From contig CAVIQL010000009.1 of the NCBI GenBank assembly GCA_963644855.1, forward strand, positions 1 to 64,000: a DNA stretch of 64,000 nucleotides, read 5' to 3'. The position numbers and the translations under genes were made by a program. A model generated the notes under the pieces. That model had not been told where the DNA came from. It did not search any database and worked only from the letters and a program-made list of their open reading frames with translations. Origin of the DNA: UBA6398 sp963644855 (lineage in GTDB: Bacteria; Bacteroidota; Bacteroidia; Bacteroidales; Bacteroidaceae). Shown here in pieces: positions 62,574-64,000 of the stretch. Numbering within the stretch: position 1 is the first letter of the stretch; every line of letters starts with the position of its first letter.

Positions 62574-63161
62574 TTAAAGTTGCGCCATTTTTGATATTGT
62601 GGTGTCCCACTGCGGTGTGGTTTTTGCCAAATCCAATGCCTGCTGCGGCGTGTCGGCTATTTTCCATATTTCTCCGTGTATCTCGCGCATGAAATTCTCG
62701 CTTATTGCTTTTCTGAACATTTCTATCAGTGGGTTGAAGTATCCCCGGGTGTTGAGAATTACTATCGGGTTTGCATAAAGCCCGAGTTGTTTCCAGGTTA
62801 TTGCTTCTGTGAGTTCTTCGAGCGTTCCCACTCCGCCGGGCAGGGCTATTGTTGCGTCTCCAAGCGCTACTATTTTTTCTTTACGCGAGTGCATGTCGGG
62901 GGTAACTATCAAATTTGTTAGTCCGTCCCTGCACCAGCCGTTGTTGACCATGAATTCAGGAATTACTCCGGTTACTTTTCCGCCGGCATTGATTGCTGCG
63001 TCGGCCAAAGCGCCCATCAGTCCCACTTTTCCCGCTCCATATACTATTTCTATGCCTTCGTGTGCGAGCAATGTGCCCAATTGTGTGGCGGCATCGAGAT
63101 ATTCCTGTGCTACTTGCGAACTTGATGCGGCGTAAACGGCTATTCGTTTTATGTTGTTCAT
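62574..63161 (-). CDS. LOG-family nucleoside 5'-monophosphate phosphoribohydrolase (TIGR00730)
   Basis: The 195-residue protein has the Rossmann-like LOG fold with VYGAGKVGLMGALADAAINAGG near 40-60 and the catalytic motif ALPGGVGTLEELTEAITWKQLG near 110. These enzymes cleave the ribose from nucleoside monophosphates. In plants the product is cytokinin; in gut bacteria the substrate is uncertain. It leads the operon with DUF4271 and hemD. Confidence 0.93.
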   Translation of the reverse strand: MNNIKRIAVYAASSSQVAQEYLDAATQLGTLLAHEGIEIVYGAGKVGLMGALADAAINAGGKVTGVIPEFMVNNGWCRDGLTNLIVTPDMHSRKEKIVALGDATIALPGGVGTLEELTEAITWKQLGLYANPIVILNTRGYFNPLIEMFRKAISENFMREIHGEIWKIADTPQQALDLAKTTPQWDTTISKMAQL

Positions 63162-63176
63162 TTCTTGAAAAAATAA

Positions 63177-63213
63177 TGCCCGACGTATTCACGGCTATGT
63201 GATACGTCGGGCA
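63177..63213 (-). terminator. Terminator of metK
   Basis: A 12-bp stem (TGCCCGACGTAT with ATACGTCGGGCA) is followed on the minus strand by TTATTTTTTC. It lies between metK and the LOG gene. Confidence 0.88.
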
Positions 63214-63231
63214 AAATTATAGAATTATCTT

Positions 63232-64000
63232 TTAAATTCCGAAGGTTTCTCGTATTTTGTCAACGTAGTCGAGTTTCTCCCAGGTGAAGAGTTCCACGGT
63301 TTCTGTCTTGTCGCCGTAGTATGCGTTGTGGTATGTTTTTGTAACCACTTGGGGCTCGCGGCCGAAATGTCCGTAAGCAGCTGTCTCTTCATAGATTGGA
63401 TTGCGCAGTTTCAAGCGTTCTTCGATTGCATAGGGGCGAAGGTCGAAAATCTTGCCTATCTTCTCTGCAATTTCTCCGTCAGAGATTTTCAGATGTGAGG
63501 TGCCGTTGGTATTTACATATATATTAATAGGCTCTGCCACGCCTATTGCGTAACTCAATTGTATCAATACTTCATCTGCCACGCCTGCTGCTACGAGGTT
63601 CTTGGCTATGTGGCGTGCTGCATAGCATGCAGAGCGGTCTACTTTCGATGGATCTTTTCCCGAGAACGCTCCTCCGCCGTGTGCTCCGCGTCCGCCATAG
63701 GTATCAACTATGATTTTGCGTCCGGTGAGTCCGGTATCGCCGTGAGGACCTCCGATTACGAACTTGCCTGTGGGGTTTACAAAATATTTGATGTCGTTGT
63801 TGAAGAGTTTCTTCACCGATTCGGTTTTGATTTCGCTTATTACGCGCGGAATTACTATGTTTACAACGTCTTCGCGTATCTTGTCGAGCATAGCCTTGTC
63901 GGCAGCGTCTTGATTGCCGTCCTTGGCTTCCACAAACTCATCGTGCTGGGTAGAAACTACAATGGTATCGATGCGCACAGGTTTGTTGTTGTCGTCGTAT
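63232..64000 (-). CDS. metK: S-adenosylmethionine synthetase, 5' part outside the window
   Basis: The visible 255 codons are the C-terminal part, and the frame stays open to the window edge (YDDNNKPVRIDTIVVSTQHDE at the edge). The enzyme makes SAM from methionine and ATP. GGPHGDTGLTGRKIIVDTYG and GGGAFSGKDPSKVDRSACY are the conserved active-site motifs, with FDLRPYAIEERLKL near the end. The N-terminal third and its promoter or any riboswitch lie beyond 64000. It is alone on the visible side, ended by a terminator at 63177-63213. Confidence 0.96.
   Translation of the reverse strand, partial: YDDNNKPVRIDTIVVSTQHDEFVEAKDGNQDAADKAMLDKIREDVVNIVIPRVISEIKTESVKKLFNNDIKYFVNPTGKFVIGGPHGDTGLTGRKIIVDTYGGRGAHGGGAFSGKDPSKVDRSACYAARHIAKNLVAAGVADEVLIQLSYAIGVAEPINIYVNTNGTSHLKISDGEIAEKIGKIFDLRPYAIEERLKLRNPIYEETAAYGHFGREPQVVTKTYHNAYYGDKTETVELFTWEKLDYVDKIRETFGI

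Overview
The window reads as a stretch of chromosome from a Gram-negative Bacteroidales bacterium, probably a gut member near Muribaculaceae or Prevotellaceae. Three things point there. Promoters match the Bacteroidetes pattern TTTG-N19-TAnnTTTG, with exact matches upstream of tRNA-Gln and the fumarate reductase operon. The gene content includes frdCAB, DUF4271, a PorT-like barrel, a YitT protein, C1B peptidase, lipid A acyltransferase and heptosyltransferase genes. Two proteins or protein remnants end in a GIYII-type C-terminal sorting tail. No rRNA, CRISPR array, transposase, integrase or phage gene was seen.

Layout. 1-7.4 kb: a secreted C1B peptidase with an I9-like lipoprotein, a TonB-domain protein, tRNA-Gln, polA and a polyprenyl synthase. 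7.5-14 kb: dtd-mazG-deoC, uvrC, apt and mnmG, with two parS-like sites around mnmG. 14-23 kb: a DEAD-box helicase, a membrane AraC regulator, a decayed secreted-protein gene, a barrel protein, NfeD/SPFH, and a periplasmic oxidoreductase-epimerase pair. 23-34.7 kb: leuS, yitT, a fucosyltransferase-like gene, tyrS, mutS, and two lipopolysaccharide genes. 34.8-44 kb: a secreted FAD enzyme, an AT-rich three-gene restriction-modification cassette and a giant FIVAR/discoidin surface protein. 44.5-54 kb: priA, nadB, dacB, a GH3 enzyme and asparaginase. 54-64 kb: a fasciclin lipoprotein, frdCAB, a LOG-DUF4271-hemD operon and the 5'-truncated metK.

The outstanding feature is a family of 15 intergenic repeat elements, about one every 4.3 kb. 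The typical element carries three copies of a 19-bp dyad, AATAATRTC-N-GAYATTATT, separated by TA. This gives a period of exactly 21 bp, or two turns of DNA. The core is bracketed by diverged flanking units (consensus near ACGATATGCCGTATTG) on the same 21-bp phase. All 15 lie between transcription units, none inside an operon, and several contain long perfect palindromes (48 bp at 7398-7445, 34 bp at 11370-11403). I know of no named family matching this. Protein-binding arrays, boundary or terminator elements and REP/BIME-like non-autonomous mobile elements are all possible.

Other points of interest: the restriction-modification cassette is bounded by 20-bp near-direct repeats of the element's outer flank; its endonuclease shows two PD-(D/E)XK-like motifs; the DeoC aldolase has a roughly 50-residue His/Cys-rich N-terminal extension; and asparaginase and possibly dacB look to be made from leaderless mRNAs.
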